This document shows positions 35,256 to 44,586 of a DNA stretch of 64,000 nucleotides, in pieces. A model generated the notes under the pieces. The model was not told where the DNA came from, did not search any database, and saw only the letters and a list, made by a program, of their open reading frames with translations. Position 1 is the first letter of the stretch, and every line of letters begins with the position of its first letter. The translations under genes were made by a program, and so were the position numbers. Source of the DNA: an uncultured Flavobacteriaceae bacterium. GTDB lineage: Bacteria; Bacteroidota; Bacteroidia; Flavobacteriales; Flavobacteriaceae. Location of the stretch: the NCBI GenBank assembly GCA_947500525.1, contig CANMSH010000002.1, forward strand, positions 434,001 to 498,000, read 5' to 3'.

Positions 35256-36650
35256 TTATTTCATAGATTTCTTGATCAATCTATGGGTGAAATTTTGCAC
35301 TCCATCTACGCTGTTCATTTCATCTTGAATCGAGTTTTGTATGAAATGGTCAGGCCTAATTCCATGACCATCATTTTCAAAATTGACATTCATTTTCCAA
35401 AGTACATATGGTATAAAAGCTATAATCTTTGAATTAGGCAACACAATTATCAACCAATCTCCACTTGTATTTTGCGTTTTATTCCCTCCTGTTTCATCAC
35501 CTATAAAGGTGGCATTCCTATATTGTTTTACAAATGATGCAAACTCCGCTGCTGCGGATAACGTGCTTCCATTCGTTAAAATATATAATTTTCCTGTGAA
35601 ATTATTTTTTTTTGGTTTGGTTTTACTCATTCCATCAATACCTGCTATTGCTCGAAAATATCCATCTTCTCCTTTCTTAAATGCCCAGCCTGATATGTTT
35701 TTTGGATATTGACTTACCTCTGGAAATATGCTCGTATCCCAAGTTTTATGTGATCTATAAACATCAATATAAAACTGAAACTCTTGATCATATATATATG
35801 AGATTAACTCTTCAACAGAGTCTGTATGGCCTCCTCCATTATTTCGAATATCAATTATCAAATGATTGATATTCTTTTTCTTTATTTCTTTAAATAGGGT
35901 TTTAAGTTTTGAAGCGTATTTAGCCTTTTTTAAGGGTTCCTTATTAAATGTTTGTATCGTTAATGTTGCTAGCGAATTTTTAATTGAAAATTCTACACCT
36001 CCAGTATCGAAAAGTTCGTCAGTTTTTTTACTTGACTCTCCAAAAGGAATATTCTCTAAAACGAAATCTCTTTCTACTGTATCATCTATTACTTTTAATT
36101 GAGTCTTAGAACGGTTCCCATAATGCAAAGCATATGTTCTGCCAAAATTGTGAATTAGTTCTTCACTAGGTTGACTTAAATTATGACCATCTCTTTCTTT
36201 ATATGTTAAAAGCGCATCAAAAACCTTATTTATTGGTCTTCCATCAACGGCTATTATTTCTTTACCATTAATATCTTGGTTTTCAGATTTTTTTACATAA
36301 AATCGTTTGTTGTCTTTAAAAATTTCGAAAGAAGGCATAAGATAATTCTCGCCTCGCTGTTCCGGATTTATATGAAACCAGGTATGCCCATTCTTAATCA
36401 AAATATTTAATTCATTAATTTTCTTGAAAAATTCGAGAGAGGTAGCATCGTCTATATTTTCCTTTGTTTCTTTAAACCACTTTTCGAATTCTTCTTTTGA
36501 ACTATAGGTATATAAACCTGTATGATATGCTTGAAGATTGGCCCTTAAAACATCAAGGTCTTGGGCTAATAATTCTTTACTTATTTTCTCCTGACATAGA
36601 AGAATGTTCGATGTACTAAATATGAGTAGTAAACTAAATAGTCTTTTCAT
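35256..36650 (-). CDS. S41-family peptidase
   Basis: 464 residues: signal peptide to about 19 (ILLCQ), helical cap with KNGHTWFHI, a PDZ-like stretch (NGKEIIAVDGRPI) and the S41 core with DIRNNGGGHTDS, the nucleophile Ser in TNGSTLSAAAEFAS and TGGNKT downstream. Envelope protease or peptidase. It immediately precedes the sulfatase gene in transcription order. Confidence 0.85.
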   Translation of the reverse strand: MKRLFSLLLIFSTSNILLCQEKISKELLAQDLDVLRANLQAYHTGLYTYSSKEEFEKWFKETKENIDDATSLEFFKKINELNILIKNGHTWFHINPEQRGENYLMPSFEIFKDNKRFYVKKSENQDINGKEIIAVDGRPINKVFDALLTYKERDGHNLSQPSEELIHNFGRTYALHYGNRSKTQLKVIDDTVERDFVLENIPFGESSKKTDELFDTGGVEFSIKNSLATLTIQTFNKEPLKKAKYASKLKTLFKEIKKKNINHLIIDIRNNGGGHTDSVEELISYIYDQEFQFYIDVYRSHKTWDTSIFPEVSQYPKNISGWAFKKGEDGYFRAIAGIDGMSKTKPKKNNFTGKLYILTNGSTLSAAAEFASFVKQYRNATFIGDETGGNKTQNTSGDWLIIVLPNSKIIAFIPYVLWKMNVNFENDGHGIRPDHFIQNSIQDEMNSVDGVQNFTHRLIKKSMK

Positions 36651-36783
36651 TTATTAACTTAGATGTTCGTTCATAATTGGGAGCTTAGAAATGTTAAGTC
36701 TCATGAAACTACAATGTATTTTTTTAGGCAAGGGCAAGTTAATTAATTCATGTTACTCAGGCAACGCGAATTATACCGTCAAT

Positions 36784-37120
36784 TTAAACAATGCGCTGCA
36801 TCATTCTATATATGTCATTGGTTTTATATAATTCTTGCAGCATAGATGTGTATGTTTCAATAAAGCGGTTATTCTTTATTGGTAAAATATTGATGTTGCG
36901 GCACTCTAATTACTTTATAATGAAAAAAATCATCAATTGGTGTTTGATGAGCCACAAAAGGAGGAATAATTACCAAATCTCCTGGTTTCAAAATAAACAT
37001 AGCATTATTGCATATGAGTTGAGCGCTTCCATTTAAAATATAGGAAAATGTATAACGATCTGGATGTAGATGCTTCGGAAAATAATGTTCTTTATCATAA
37101 AGGATAGTAGCGCATTCCAT
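36784..37120 (-). pseudogene. Truncated, frameshifted AraC-type regulator (cupin domain only)
   Basis: The first 83 codons encode an AraC-ligand-binding cupin (FPKHLHPDRYTFSYILNGSAQ, then LKPGDLVIIPPFVAHQTP) and stop at TNKE. Removing one T at the stop restores the frame and continues as ENRFIETYTSMLQELYKTND, then IYRMMQRIV, before a second stop. No HTH follows. This is a decayed regulator gene lying upstream of and divergent from the acyl-CoA dehydrogenase gene. Confidence 0.7.
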
Positions 37121-37225
37121 TTTTTAACAATATTTATTAAAAGTTAATGAAACAGTAATTAGTATATTAATAAAATTGAGACAACAATATGGATAAATAA
37201 ATGTTATTTATTGTAAATTCATAAT

Positions 37226-39490
37226 ATGAAAACAAAAGTATATGCTCCTGGGGTATTACAATACATCCCATTTTTCTATGTGGTATGGTCTGATGATTTA
37301 TTATCATATTCTGAGACTTCTGTAGTAAAAAACGCAATCGCAAAAGACGACACCCTACAAATAGAAGATCGAAAGTATTTATTAAAATGGTTAGATAAAG
37401 ACAGCCCTCCGACCAACGTAGAATTTAAACAATGGAAAAATACTATTTCCAATTCACATATCAAATTAGTAGAAAGCGACACCTATCCGCTCTCTACGTT
37501 TAGTCAAAAAATGGTATGTCACCACTATAGTGAATGCCCTTTCAACGAGCATTTAAAGAATATTGAAATTAATCTAGGCATTCAACCTAATCATTATAAT
37601 CATTTGTTTGATGTTGCCATTGTAGAAGAAGTTACTTCTAATTATTATGTTGCCAATGAAATTGACACTATTTTAAAAGGTGAGCATGCCGCTGTGGTTG
37701 ATGACTTTAGAAATGTTTTAAAGGACCCTATTTTTAAATGGAGTATCAAACGAACAAAAGAAGAATTCAGAGCGCACGTATTAAAACAAGTAGCATTTTT
37801 GGCAACAAAAGGATATGGTGCCATGGCCTACCCTGAAGCATATGGAGGCACTGAAAACATGCCAGGTTATGCAGCAATTTTCGAAAATTTAATGTATGTA
37901 GATGGCAGTTTGGCTGTAAAATTTGGAGTACAATTCGGTTTGTTTGGTGGGAGCATACAAAAATTAGGAACAAAAAAACACCATGATAGATATTTATCAG
38001 ACACTGGAAAAACAACACTCTTAGGTTGTTTTGCAATGACCGAAACTGGTCACGGATCAAATGTACGAGGTGTAAAAACTACGGCTACTTATGACAAAGA
38101 AACCGATAGTCTTATTATTCATACCCCCGGTAAAAATGATAATAAAGAATATATTGGAAATGCACTGCATTCTAAAATGGCTTCAGTTTTTGCACAATTA
38201 ATTGTTGAAGGGAAAAACCATGGAGTTCATGCTATTTTGGTAACCATTCGCAATGAACAACATGAAATGATGCCTGGAGTCACCGTAGAAGATAATGGCT
38301 ATAAACTCGGCTTAAATGGTGTTGATAACGGTAAAATTTGGTTTAATCAAGTGCGTGTTCCTAGAGAAAATTTATTGAATAAATATGGTGACATCAATAA
38401 TGATGGTATTTATCATTCGGAAATAGAAAACCCGAACAAGCGCTTCTTTACTATGCTAGGCACCTTGGTAGGTGGTAGAATATGTGTAGCACGAGCAGGA
38501 TTGGGTGGTGCTAAAAAAGCGTTAGCCATAGCCGTAAAACATGCACTAAAAAGAAGGCAGTTTAATGATGCTATTAAAGTACAAGAAGATTTGTTAATGG
38601 ACTATCCGTCTCACCAATTACGCCTTACACCGGCAATAGCAAGTTGCTATGTATATGATGTGACACTCACACATATGATGAAGGTCTATAGCGATAAAAC
38701 TGTTAAAGACAAACGAAAAATTGAAACGCAAGTAGCTGGACTAAAATCTATAATTACCTGGTTTGCGAATGAGACCATTCAAGAATGTCGCGAAGCCTGT
38801 GGAGGGAAAGGCTATTTAATGGAAAATCAAATTACCGATTTAAAAGGTGATGTTGATATATTTACCACTTTTGAAGGTGACAATCATGTATTGTTGCAAT
38901 TAGCCGCTAAAGGTGTTCTCTCTGATTTCAAATCAGAGTTTAACAGTGCAGGTTTTACCGCTGTATTAAAACTAGTAGGCACCAAAATTGGAGATAAATT
39001 AAATACCATTAATCCAACCTATACCAACAATGTAGACACAGCACATTTATACAATCCAAAGTTTCATAAGCATGCTTTTAACTTTCGTACTCGAAAACTA
39101 ACCTATTCAATTGCAATGCGAATTCGGGGTTATATTAAAAAGGGAATTCCATCGTATCAAGCTTTTTTAAAAGTACAAACCCATTTATTGGCTTTGGGAA
39201 AAGCTTATAGTGTAGAATTAGCTTACTTAACCTTTACATCTCATTTAGAGGAAATTAAAGATTCTAAAAATAGAGATTTATTTCAGAAAATAGGAGTTTT
39301 ATATGCACTGCATGAATTGAGAAAAGATGCTTCATGGTATTTAGAGCAAGGATATATAAGTGGCACAAAATCGAAAGCCCTACGTCAACGTGTTGAACGC
39401 TTATCAACAGAGTTACGACCTCATATAGGTGTATTGGTAGATGGGTTTGGAATACCTACGCATTGTATGGAAGCTCCAATTGCCGAATAA
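37226..39490 (+). CDS. Long acyl-CoA dehydrogenase / acyl-CoA oxidase-like flavoenzyme
   Basis: 754 residues, longer than classical dehydrogenases (about 380) and of the size of the acyl-CoA oxidase-like group of Bacteroidota. FAD/substrate motifs: FAMTETGHGSNVRGV, IGNALHSKM, LVGGRICVARAG, REACGGKGYLMENQ, and the catalytic Glu region TFEGDNHVLLQLAAKGVL. It oxidises acyl-CoA at C2-C3 in fatty-acid degradation, in the cytoplasm. A broken AraC-type gene is divergent from it. Confidence 0.9.
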   Translation: MKTKVYAPGVLQYIPFFYVVWSDDLLSYSETSVVKNAIAKDDTLQIEDRKYLLKWLDKDSPPTNVEFKQWKNTISNSHIKLVESDTYPLSTFSQKMVCHHYSECPFNEHLKNIEINLGIQPNHYNHLFDVAIVEEVTSNYYVANEIDTILKGEHAAVVDDFRNVLKDPIFKWSIKRTKEEFRAHVLKQVAFLATKGYGAMAYPEAYGGTENMPGYAAIFENLMYVDGSLAVKFGVQFGLFGGSIQKLGTKKHHDRYLSDTGKTTLLGCFAMTETGHGSNVRGVKTTATYDKETDSLIIHTPGKNDNKEYIGNALHSKMASVFAQLIVEGKNHGVHAILVTIRNEQHEMMPGVTVEDNGYKLGLNGVDNGKIWFNQVRVPRENLLNKYGDINNDGIYHSEIENPNKRFFTMLGTLVGGRICVARAGLGGAKKALAIAVKHALKRRQFNDAIKVQEDLLMDYPSHQLRLTPAIASCYVYDVTLTHMMKVYSDKTVKDKRKIETQVAGLKSIITWFANETIQECREACGGKGYLMENQITDLKGDVDIFTTFEGDNHVLLQLAAKGVLSDFKSEFNSAGFTAVLKLVGTKIGDKLNTINPTYTNNVDTAHLYNPKFHKHAFNFRTRKLTYSIAMRIRGYIKKGIPSYQAFLKVQTHLLALGKAYSVELAYLTFTSHLEEIKDSKNRDLFQKIGVLYALHELRKDASWYLEQGYISGTKSKALRQRVERLSTELRPHIGVLVDGFGIPTHCMEAPIAE

Positions 39491-39543
39491 AATTCGCATT
39501 CTAACAAGTCATAGCACTGATCTATTCCAATCAGGCATTCGTT

Positions 39544-40359
39544 CTATGATACCAAGTTTAAAGGGTCTGGATATATATAAGTATATTCAAGTAATTTTTT
39601 ACTCTTCATATTAGAGACAATTTTATAGTTAGTACTTGCGCCATCAATAAAATTAGGTGGGTTTAGGCCTATTTTTTTCGCCGCCAACGTGTAATATGTT
39701 TTTCGCGATGGATGCCCGTCGGCACATCCGTTGAATAACTCTCCCCATACTTCTTTGCTTAGTACAGTTTCTATAAGCCCAATGCAATCATCTCTATGGA
39801 TGATATTTACAGGAGCATCCCCGTTTGCTAATCCTTTTCTATTCGCTAAAAAACGTCCAGGATGACGATCATATCCCACAAGACCAGCAAATCGAATAAT
39901 AGTTAACCTGTCCTTCAACGATTTCCGTAGTAAATTTTCAACCCTCAGTATGGCTTTACCAGATGTCTTCTCTGGAGATACAACTAACGCTTCTGAAACC
40001 TCATCATTCGTATTTTGATAAACCGATGTAGAGCTTATAAATAGTACCTTTTGATTTGATTTAATATATGGTAATACATTGTTTATTTTCGCCTCATATG
40101 TTTTCATTACATTTGACGTCCTACCAGGTGGAATATTAATGATGATAACTGAGCTGTCTGCTAAAAAACGGCTGTATTCATCTTTATCATTAACTTCTAA
40201 ATCAATTAAAAATGGTTCTATAGAATGCTGTTTTAGTAATGAGAGTTTTTCTTTTGTTGTTGTAGACCCTTTTATAAAAACTCCATGCTCTATTAGATGT
40301 TGAGCTAGGGGTAGTCCAAGCCATCCACATCCTAAGATACTGATACTAGTCGTCCCCAT
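39544..40359 (-). CDS. NAD(P)-binding epimerase-like (YeeZ-type) protein
   Basis: 271 residues, Rossmann fold with ISILGCGWLGLPLAQHL at the N-terminus, IINIPPGR at the nucleotide site, LFISSTSVYQ (Ser/Tyr catalytic region of extended SDRs) and FAGLVGYDRHPGRFL. The YeeZ-like group has extended-SDR architecture, but its substrate is unknown. Cytoplasmic, monocistronic in appearance. Confidence 0.82.
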   Translation of the reverse strand: MGTTSISILGCGWLGLPLAQHLIEHGVFIKGSTTTKEKLSLLKQHSIEPFLIDLEVNDKDEYSRFLADSSVIIINIPPGRTSNVMKTYEAKINNVLPYIKSNQKVLFISSTSVYQNTNDEVSEALVVSPEKTSGKAILRVENLLRKSLKDRLTIIRFAGLVGYDRHPGRFLANRKGLANGDAPVNIIHRDDCIGLIETVLSKEVWGELFNGCADGHPSRKTYYTLAAKKIGLNPPNFIDGASTNYKIVSNMKSKKLLEYTYIYPDPLNLVS

Positions 40360-40472
40360 TCATCAAACAAATTATAATCATCCTTATTTTTAAACTTATA
40401 ACCAAGATACAATTATCTTAATAATAACTCGCAAAACCTTAAACTTTGATATAAAATTTATATTGAAATATA

Positions 40473-41561
40473 CTATTTATTGAGTCTCGCGTAAAATCGA
40501 CTAGTATCATGACTCGATCTAAATCCCCTAATCATAGCATCATCTTTGTTTCTTTCAAAAATTACTTGATCTCCATTTAAATTAGATACCGTATCCTTAC
40601 CTATATAGAAGATTGGATATCTTATTTCATTTGCGACAGCGAATAGTGATTTTTCATTTTGATTGATGAGTATATCAATTTGTGAATCATTAAGATATTC
40701 ATAGGTACCAACATAATCTTTCAATTTTTCAACATCTTGATAATTACCATACGGATCATCTCCGAGCAATAAACCTTCGCCAGGTATCCATTTATCATAT
40801 TCCATATAGTAAGCTGCCTTTCTTGCCGCGTCGAAACCGTCGAGTTTAGCTACCAAATGTAAGGCTCCATCGATACCTGCAGATATTCCTGCGGTTGTAA
40901 TGATCGTCCCATTATCGACAAATCTCTTGTTCTTCAACACATTTACTTCAGGATAATTCTTTTCCAATCCATCCAAGGCATTGTGAAACGTGGTTGCCGA
41001 TTTATTATTTAATAATCCTGATTCTGCCAAGATAAACGCCCCAGTGCATACTGAAAAGTATGATTCAATATGTTGTTGTGATTCTACCCATTTTATCACT
41101 TCTTCATCTTCATATGCTTCACTTGCATTACCACCAAAAAAGGCTAAAATATCAGCTTGAGGAGCATTGTAAATACTATAATCGGGAATAATTTTTAATA
41201 TTCCTTGCGTTCGTATGGGGTCTGTGCTTTTCGATACCGTGAAAACTTCGTATCCAGCATAGGCAAACACCTCCATAGGACCTGCAAAATCTAAAATTTC
41301 AACTTCATTTTGCAAATAGAATGCTATTTTCTTTGGTACCTCCAATTGATCTTTTGATATAAGTGACATATTACAATGAGAACATATACCACTATTGACA
41401 TAACTAAGTGTATCACATGCACTATTACATGGCGGGCAAACAAATGATGCAACGTCGTCTTTTATTACTGCCTTGATATTAGGTCTTTTAGTACATTGAA
41501 TGCTTATAAAAGCTACACTTAATATCAAAAATAGTCCCTTAAATGCTTGTTTAATTTTCAT
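40473..41561 (-). CDS. DJ-1/PfpI-domain lipoprotein with HMBD-like cysteine cluster
   Basis: 362 residues from the ATG at 41561; a TTG five codons upstream is unlikely. Lipobox SIQC gives an exported lipoprotein. Then comes a short cysteine-rich segment CPPCNSACDTLSYVNSGICSHCNM that resembles heavy-metal-binding domains (CPMHP ... GKCPKCGM). A DJ-1/PfpI (GATase1-like) domain (about 65-255) follows with the nucleophile Cys in SVCTGAFILAESGLL. The last about 100 residues are beta-rich. An exported DJ-1 protein with a metal-type motif is unusual. Its DJ-1 domain is paralogous to that of the next gene. Confidence 0.78.
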   Translation of the reverse strand: MKIKQAFKGLFLILSVAFISIQCTKRPNIKAVIKDDVASFVCPPCNSACDTLSYVNSGICSHCNMSLISKDQLEVPKKIAFYLQNEVEILDFAGPMEVFAYAGYEVFTVSKSTDPIRTQGILKIIPDYSIYNAPQADILAFFGGNASEAYEDEEVIKWVESQQHIESYFSVCTGAFILAESGLLNNKSATTFHNALDGLEKNYPEVNVLKNKRFVDNGTIITTAGISAGIDGALHLVAKLDGFDAARKAAYYMEYDKWIPGEGLLLGDDPYGNYQDVEKLKDYVGTYEYLNDSQIDILINQNEKSLFAVANEIRYPIFYIGKDTVSNLNGDQVIFERNKDDAMIRGFRSSHDTSRFYARLNK

Positions 41562-41636
41562 ATCGATTATTTTCAAACAAAAATAACCGCGTTTTGAAAG
41601 TTGACATAGCCAACTATGCGCAATATCAGGACAATA

Positions 41637-42596
41637 TCAATTGAGTGCCTCCATTGTTGTTGGCAACTTATTTATATGTTTCTTTAGCAACGTCCGAAGC
41701 TGATTTGTACTTTTTAAACCGCATTGCTGAGCAACATACTCAACCTTTTGATTTTCAGATAATAGTTGAACTGCCCTTTCTACTCTGAGTTTTTCAACAT
41801 AAGCACCTATCGTTATTCCAGTCGTTTTCTTGAACAATCGCGTTAGATTACGGGTACTCATAAAAACATGTTCTGATAGTTCTATAAGCCTAAAGTTTTT
41901 GTCAATATTTTGAATAAGGAAGTCTTGCGCCTGATGCACACGATTATCTAAATGATTTCTATACTCAAGATAAATACTCAATTGTGGATCTGATTCACCT
42001 CGACGAAAATAAATGACTACTTCTTTCGCAACATCACTTGCAAATTTAGTTCCTAACTCTTGTTCTAAAATGAAAAGGGATAAATCTAATCCTGAAGATA
42101 CTCCGGCGCTCGTATATATGTTGTCATCAGATACAAACAATCTTTTTTGAAGTACCTCAATCATTGGGTATTTGCTCTCAAATTTTGAAATGTATTTCCA
42201 ATGTGTTGTACAACTCTTGTGATTCAAAATTCCTGCTTCTGCAAGTAAGAAAGTACCCGTGCATACCGAACAAATTCGTACACCTTCAGAATTTTGAGCT
42301 TTTAGCCATTCAAAAAAGGAACGATTCTTACTAAGAAATTGGCGATTAGACAATAGTTCATAATCAATTCCTGGAATAAATATATAATCCTCATTTGTCA
42401 GCTTAAATTCGCTAAAATGAACCAATTTAGATAGATGTAATCCTGCACTACTCTCAATCTCATTTGCACCGTCAAATGAAGCGAAACTCAAGGTGAAGTT
42501 AGCACCATACTCTTTAGCTTCGTAAAAAACATGGGCCGGGCCGTTTAAATCTAATAGATGTACTTTCGGAGGTACTATGAAAACTATATTTTTAAT
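41637..42596 (-). CDS. DJ-1/PfpI-AraC transcriptional regulator (FtrA-like) with an ATT start
   Basis: About 319 residues if started at ATT (42596). N-terminal DJ-1/PfpI domain with Cys in SVCTGTFLLAEAGIL, then a C-terminal AraC HTH (about 220-315: RLIELSEHVFMSTRNLTRLFKKTTGITIGAYVEKLRVERA). The only standard start, a TTG at 42491, would cut off 35 residues that clearly belong to the domain (IKNIVFIVPPKVHLLDLNGP, then AHVFYEAKEYGANFT). No ATG, GTG or TTG exists between the preceding stop and that region, so ATT is the best candidate initiator. It may regulate the adjacent DJ-1 lipoprotein. Confidence 0.78.
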   Translation of the reverse strand: MKNIVFIVPPKVHLLDLNGPAHVFYEAKEYGANFTLSFASFDGANEIESSAGLHLSKLVHFSEFKLTNEDYIFIPGIDYELLSNRQFLSKNRSFFEWLKAQNSEGVRICSVCTGTFLLAEAGILNHKSCTTHWKYISKFESKYPMIEVLQKRLFVSDDNIYTSAGVSSGLDLSLFILEQELGTKFASDVAKEVVIYFRRGESDPQLSIYLEYRNHLDNRVHQAQDFLIQNIDKNFRLIELSEHVFMSTRNLTRLFKKTTGITIGAYVEKLRVERAVQLLSENQKVEYVAQQCGLKSTNQLRTLLKKHINKLPTTMEALN

Positions 42597-42677
42597 AATC
42601 TTAGCAGTTTGAATTTTGAAAGATAGCCATAAAATCTTATTCTTAAAATCACATGAAACTGAAGTGACAAAAAAGCA

Positions 42678-44018
42678 TCAAGATAACTTCTCTACCAATT
42701 TACCTCTTAAAATACGCTGAATATCCATATTATCTTTTTGAGGAATTAAAAAAGTCTCTAGTTCATCTTGGTGTGTTATTGACGAAGATTTATCAATAAA
42801 ACCGTATCCTAAATAGCTGCCATTTTTCATGAGCACAAAGGCTTCTTCTTCTTCACTTCTACCCTTTTCTTTAATCAACATATTTAAGGTACTTTCTCTT
42901 ACGTAATTAATGGCCTGTTTAACGCGCTCATTATAACGCTCAACCTCTTCTACATCTTTGCAAACCCCTTTACATGAAATGGAATAATGGTTACAACTTA
43001 AAACTCCCTCTTGTAAATGACAAAACTTCGGACATAATGAAAAGCGTTTGCACAATTTTTCAAGATAACTAATACAATCTCTTTTTGTATACAAGACGAG
43101 GATAGGGTTAGGTGTTCCTTTCAACACATTTGTAGCTAAATGTTGTATCCCTTTTCTATCTTCATAGGTACATAAAGCAAAGGCTTTGGTTGTTCTTTTG
43201 GATGCTTTATTATACACCGGAAAATGATATTTAATCGCAGCATCCTCCATAAGTAGTGCCACAAGTTCACTACCGGATAATTCGAAGTCAATATCGGCCG
43301 TTTCCCTACACAAGTTCAGTTCATTCTCTGTTTTCGTATAGAAATGACTCAATACTCTTTTCTTAATATCCTTTGCCTTTCCCACATAAATAATTGTTCC
43401 TTTTTTATTCATAAAATAATACACTCCTGGAGCATTTGGCAACGAATTGAACACATTGCTAGGTAGATTTGGTGGTAATGTCGCTTCTTTTGAGCTCTTT
43501 TTTAAAAAATCGGTAATAACCGTATTTGAATTTTCTTGTTTTAATAGGAGCTCAAATAAAATAACCGTTGCTTCGGCATCCCCTCTAGCACGGTGTCGAT
43601 TGCGCAGAGGTATATTCAGTGACTTGCATAATTTTCCTAAACTATAAGTAGGCTTTCCAGGTAGTAACTTTCTAGATAATCTAACAGTACAAAGTTTCTT
43701 CCTAAGAAAATCAATGCCTAATAACTTAAATTCATTTCTAATCACATTATAATCAAAATTTACGCTATGAGCGACAAAAATTGTCTCCGAGGTAATTGCG
43801 AGTATCTGATCAGCGATCTCATGAAATTTAGGAGCATCTCCTACCATAACATTATCTATACCTGTAAGGGCAGTAATATGCATTGGAATTGTAACTTCTG
43901 GATTGACTAATGAAGTGAATTCATCTATAACTTTAATTCCATCAAATTTAAAAACAGAGATTTCGGTAATCCGATTCCCGCGTCCTGTAGTTTCGACATC
44001 AATAATGCTATACATCAT
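42678..44018 (-). CDS. DnaQ-like exonuclease fused to a GIY-YIG nuclease domain
   Basis: 446 residues. DEDDh 3'-5' exonuclease at 1-165 (SIIDVETTG, HSVNFDYNVIRNEF, HRARGDAEATV) followed by a UvrC/Cho-type GIY-YIG domain (about 195-275: NAPGVYYFMNKKGTIIYVGKAKDIKKRV). A C-terminal region with cysteines (CPKFCHLQEGVLSC) follows. This fusion is known in Bacteroidota and is thought to act in DNA repair, incising like Cho. Intact motifs in both domains. A stand-alone GIY-YIG gene lies just upstream. Confidence 0.9.
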   Translation of the reverse strand: MMYSIIDVETTGRGNRITEISVFKFDGIKVIDEFTSLVNPEVTIPMHITALTGIDNVMVGDAPKFHEIADQILAITSETIFVAHSVNFDYNVIRNEFKLLGIDFLRKKLCTVRLSRKLLPGKPTYSLGKLCKSLNIPLRNRHRARGDAEATVILFELLLKQENSNTVITDFLKKSSKEATLPPNLPSNVFNSLPNAPGVYYFMNKKGTIIYVGKAKDIKKRVLSHFYTKTENELNLCRETADIDFELSGSELVALLMEDAAIKYHFPVYNKASKRTTKAFALCTYEDRKGIQHLATNVLKGTPNPILVLYTKRDCISYLEKLCKRFSLCPKFCHLQEGVLSCNHYSISCKGVCKDVEEVERYNERVKQAINYVRESTLNMLIKEKGRSEEEEAFVLMKNGSYLGYGFIDKSSSITHQDELETFLIPQKDNMDIQRILRGKLVEKLS

Positions 44019-44054
44019 AAATTATAGAGTAAAGTTATAAAAAAAGGGGCTTCT

Positions 44055-44079
44055 CAATTGCTACAACTTGTAGCAATTG
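44055..44079. repeat. Perfect 12-bp inverted repeat
   Basis: CAATTGCTACAA and TTGTAGCAATTG separated by a single C. It lies between the GIY-YIG gene and the exonuclease gene, both on the minus strand. It may be a terminator stem (GCCCC then T7 follows nine bases later on the minus strand) or an operator in front of the exonuclease gene. Confidence 0.7.
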
Positions 44080-44084
44080 AAATT

Positions 44085-44435
44085 TTAGTTAAACCAAACA
44101 GCGTAACGTTGTCTTCTTAAATGCAATGCTAATTTTTCTTCCATTTTTAAAGCTTCTTCTCTCGAGGATAAAGGATCAATATGATTATATAAACTTGGTC
44201 TCAGATACATACCATATTTTTCTACAATATTTGAAGATATTTTATACCCTTTCTTGTTTCTGTAACCCGATTTATGTTGTAAAAAGCGCTCTCGAGGGGT
44301 TTTACTTGTCATACCAACATACAGACATTGCAGTACACCATTAAATTGAGGGTTTGCCGACCTGAATTTGGAATTCTCTGAGAATACTTTTTTTGATAAT
44401 TCTATGACGTAAATTCGATATTGTACCTTGCCCAT
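44085..44435 (-). CDS. Small GIY-YIG-type nuclease-like protein
   Basis: 116 residues. YRIYVIEL stands for the GIY strand, LYVGMTSKTPRERFLQHKSG for the YIG strand with the conserved Arg helix, and a Glu-containing helix EEALKMEEKLALHLRRQRYAVW follows. Members of this small group are uncharacterised. The neighbour is a two-domain protein with another GIY-YIG module, which may point to a shared DNA task or to chance. Confidence 0.7.
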   Translation of the reverse strand: MGKVQYRIYVIELSKKVFSENSKFRSANPQFNGVLQCLYVGMTSKTPRERFLQHKSGYRNKKGYKISSNIVEKYGMYLRPSLYNHIDPLSSREEALKMEEKLALHLRRQRYAVWFN

Positions 44436-44539
44436 TCTTAATTGACGATAAGTATGTCAAATTTAATACATTTTTAAACCAATATATTGTGTAATGTCTT
44501 ACGAATGAAATTCATAAAAATTGTGTTACTTTAAAATAC

Positions 44540-44547
44540 TATTTTTG
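44540..44547 (+). promoter_or_regulatory. -7 element of the sensor kinase gene
   Basis: TATTTTTG is a perfect -7 match; a TTG lies 16 bp upstream (44521-44523). The start codon is 40 bp downstream. Confidence 0.5.
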
Positions 44548-44586
44548 GCATGATAGCGTTAGACTGTTGCTATGCAACCAGAATAA

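Noticed and set aside
41599..41618. Inverted repeats near the DJ-1 lipoprotein start (AGTTG...CAACT and CATAG-CCAA-CTATG)
   Set aside because: Short, overlapping and at chance level in AT-rich DNA; no second copy found.
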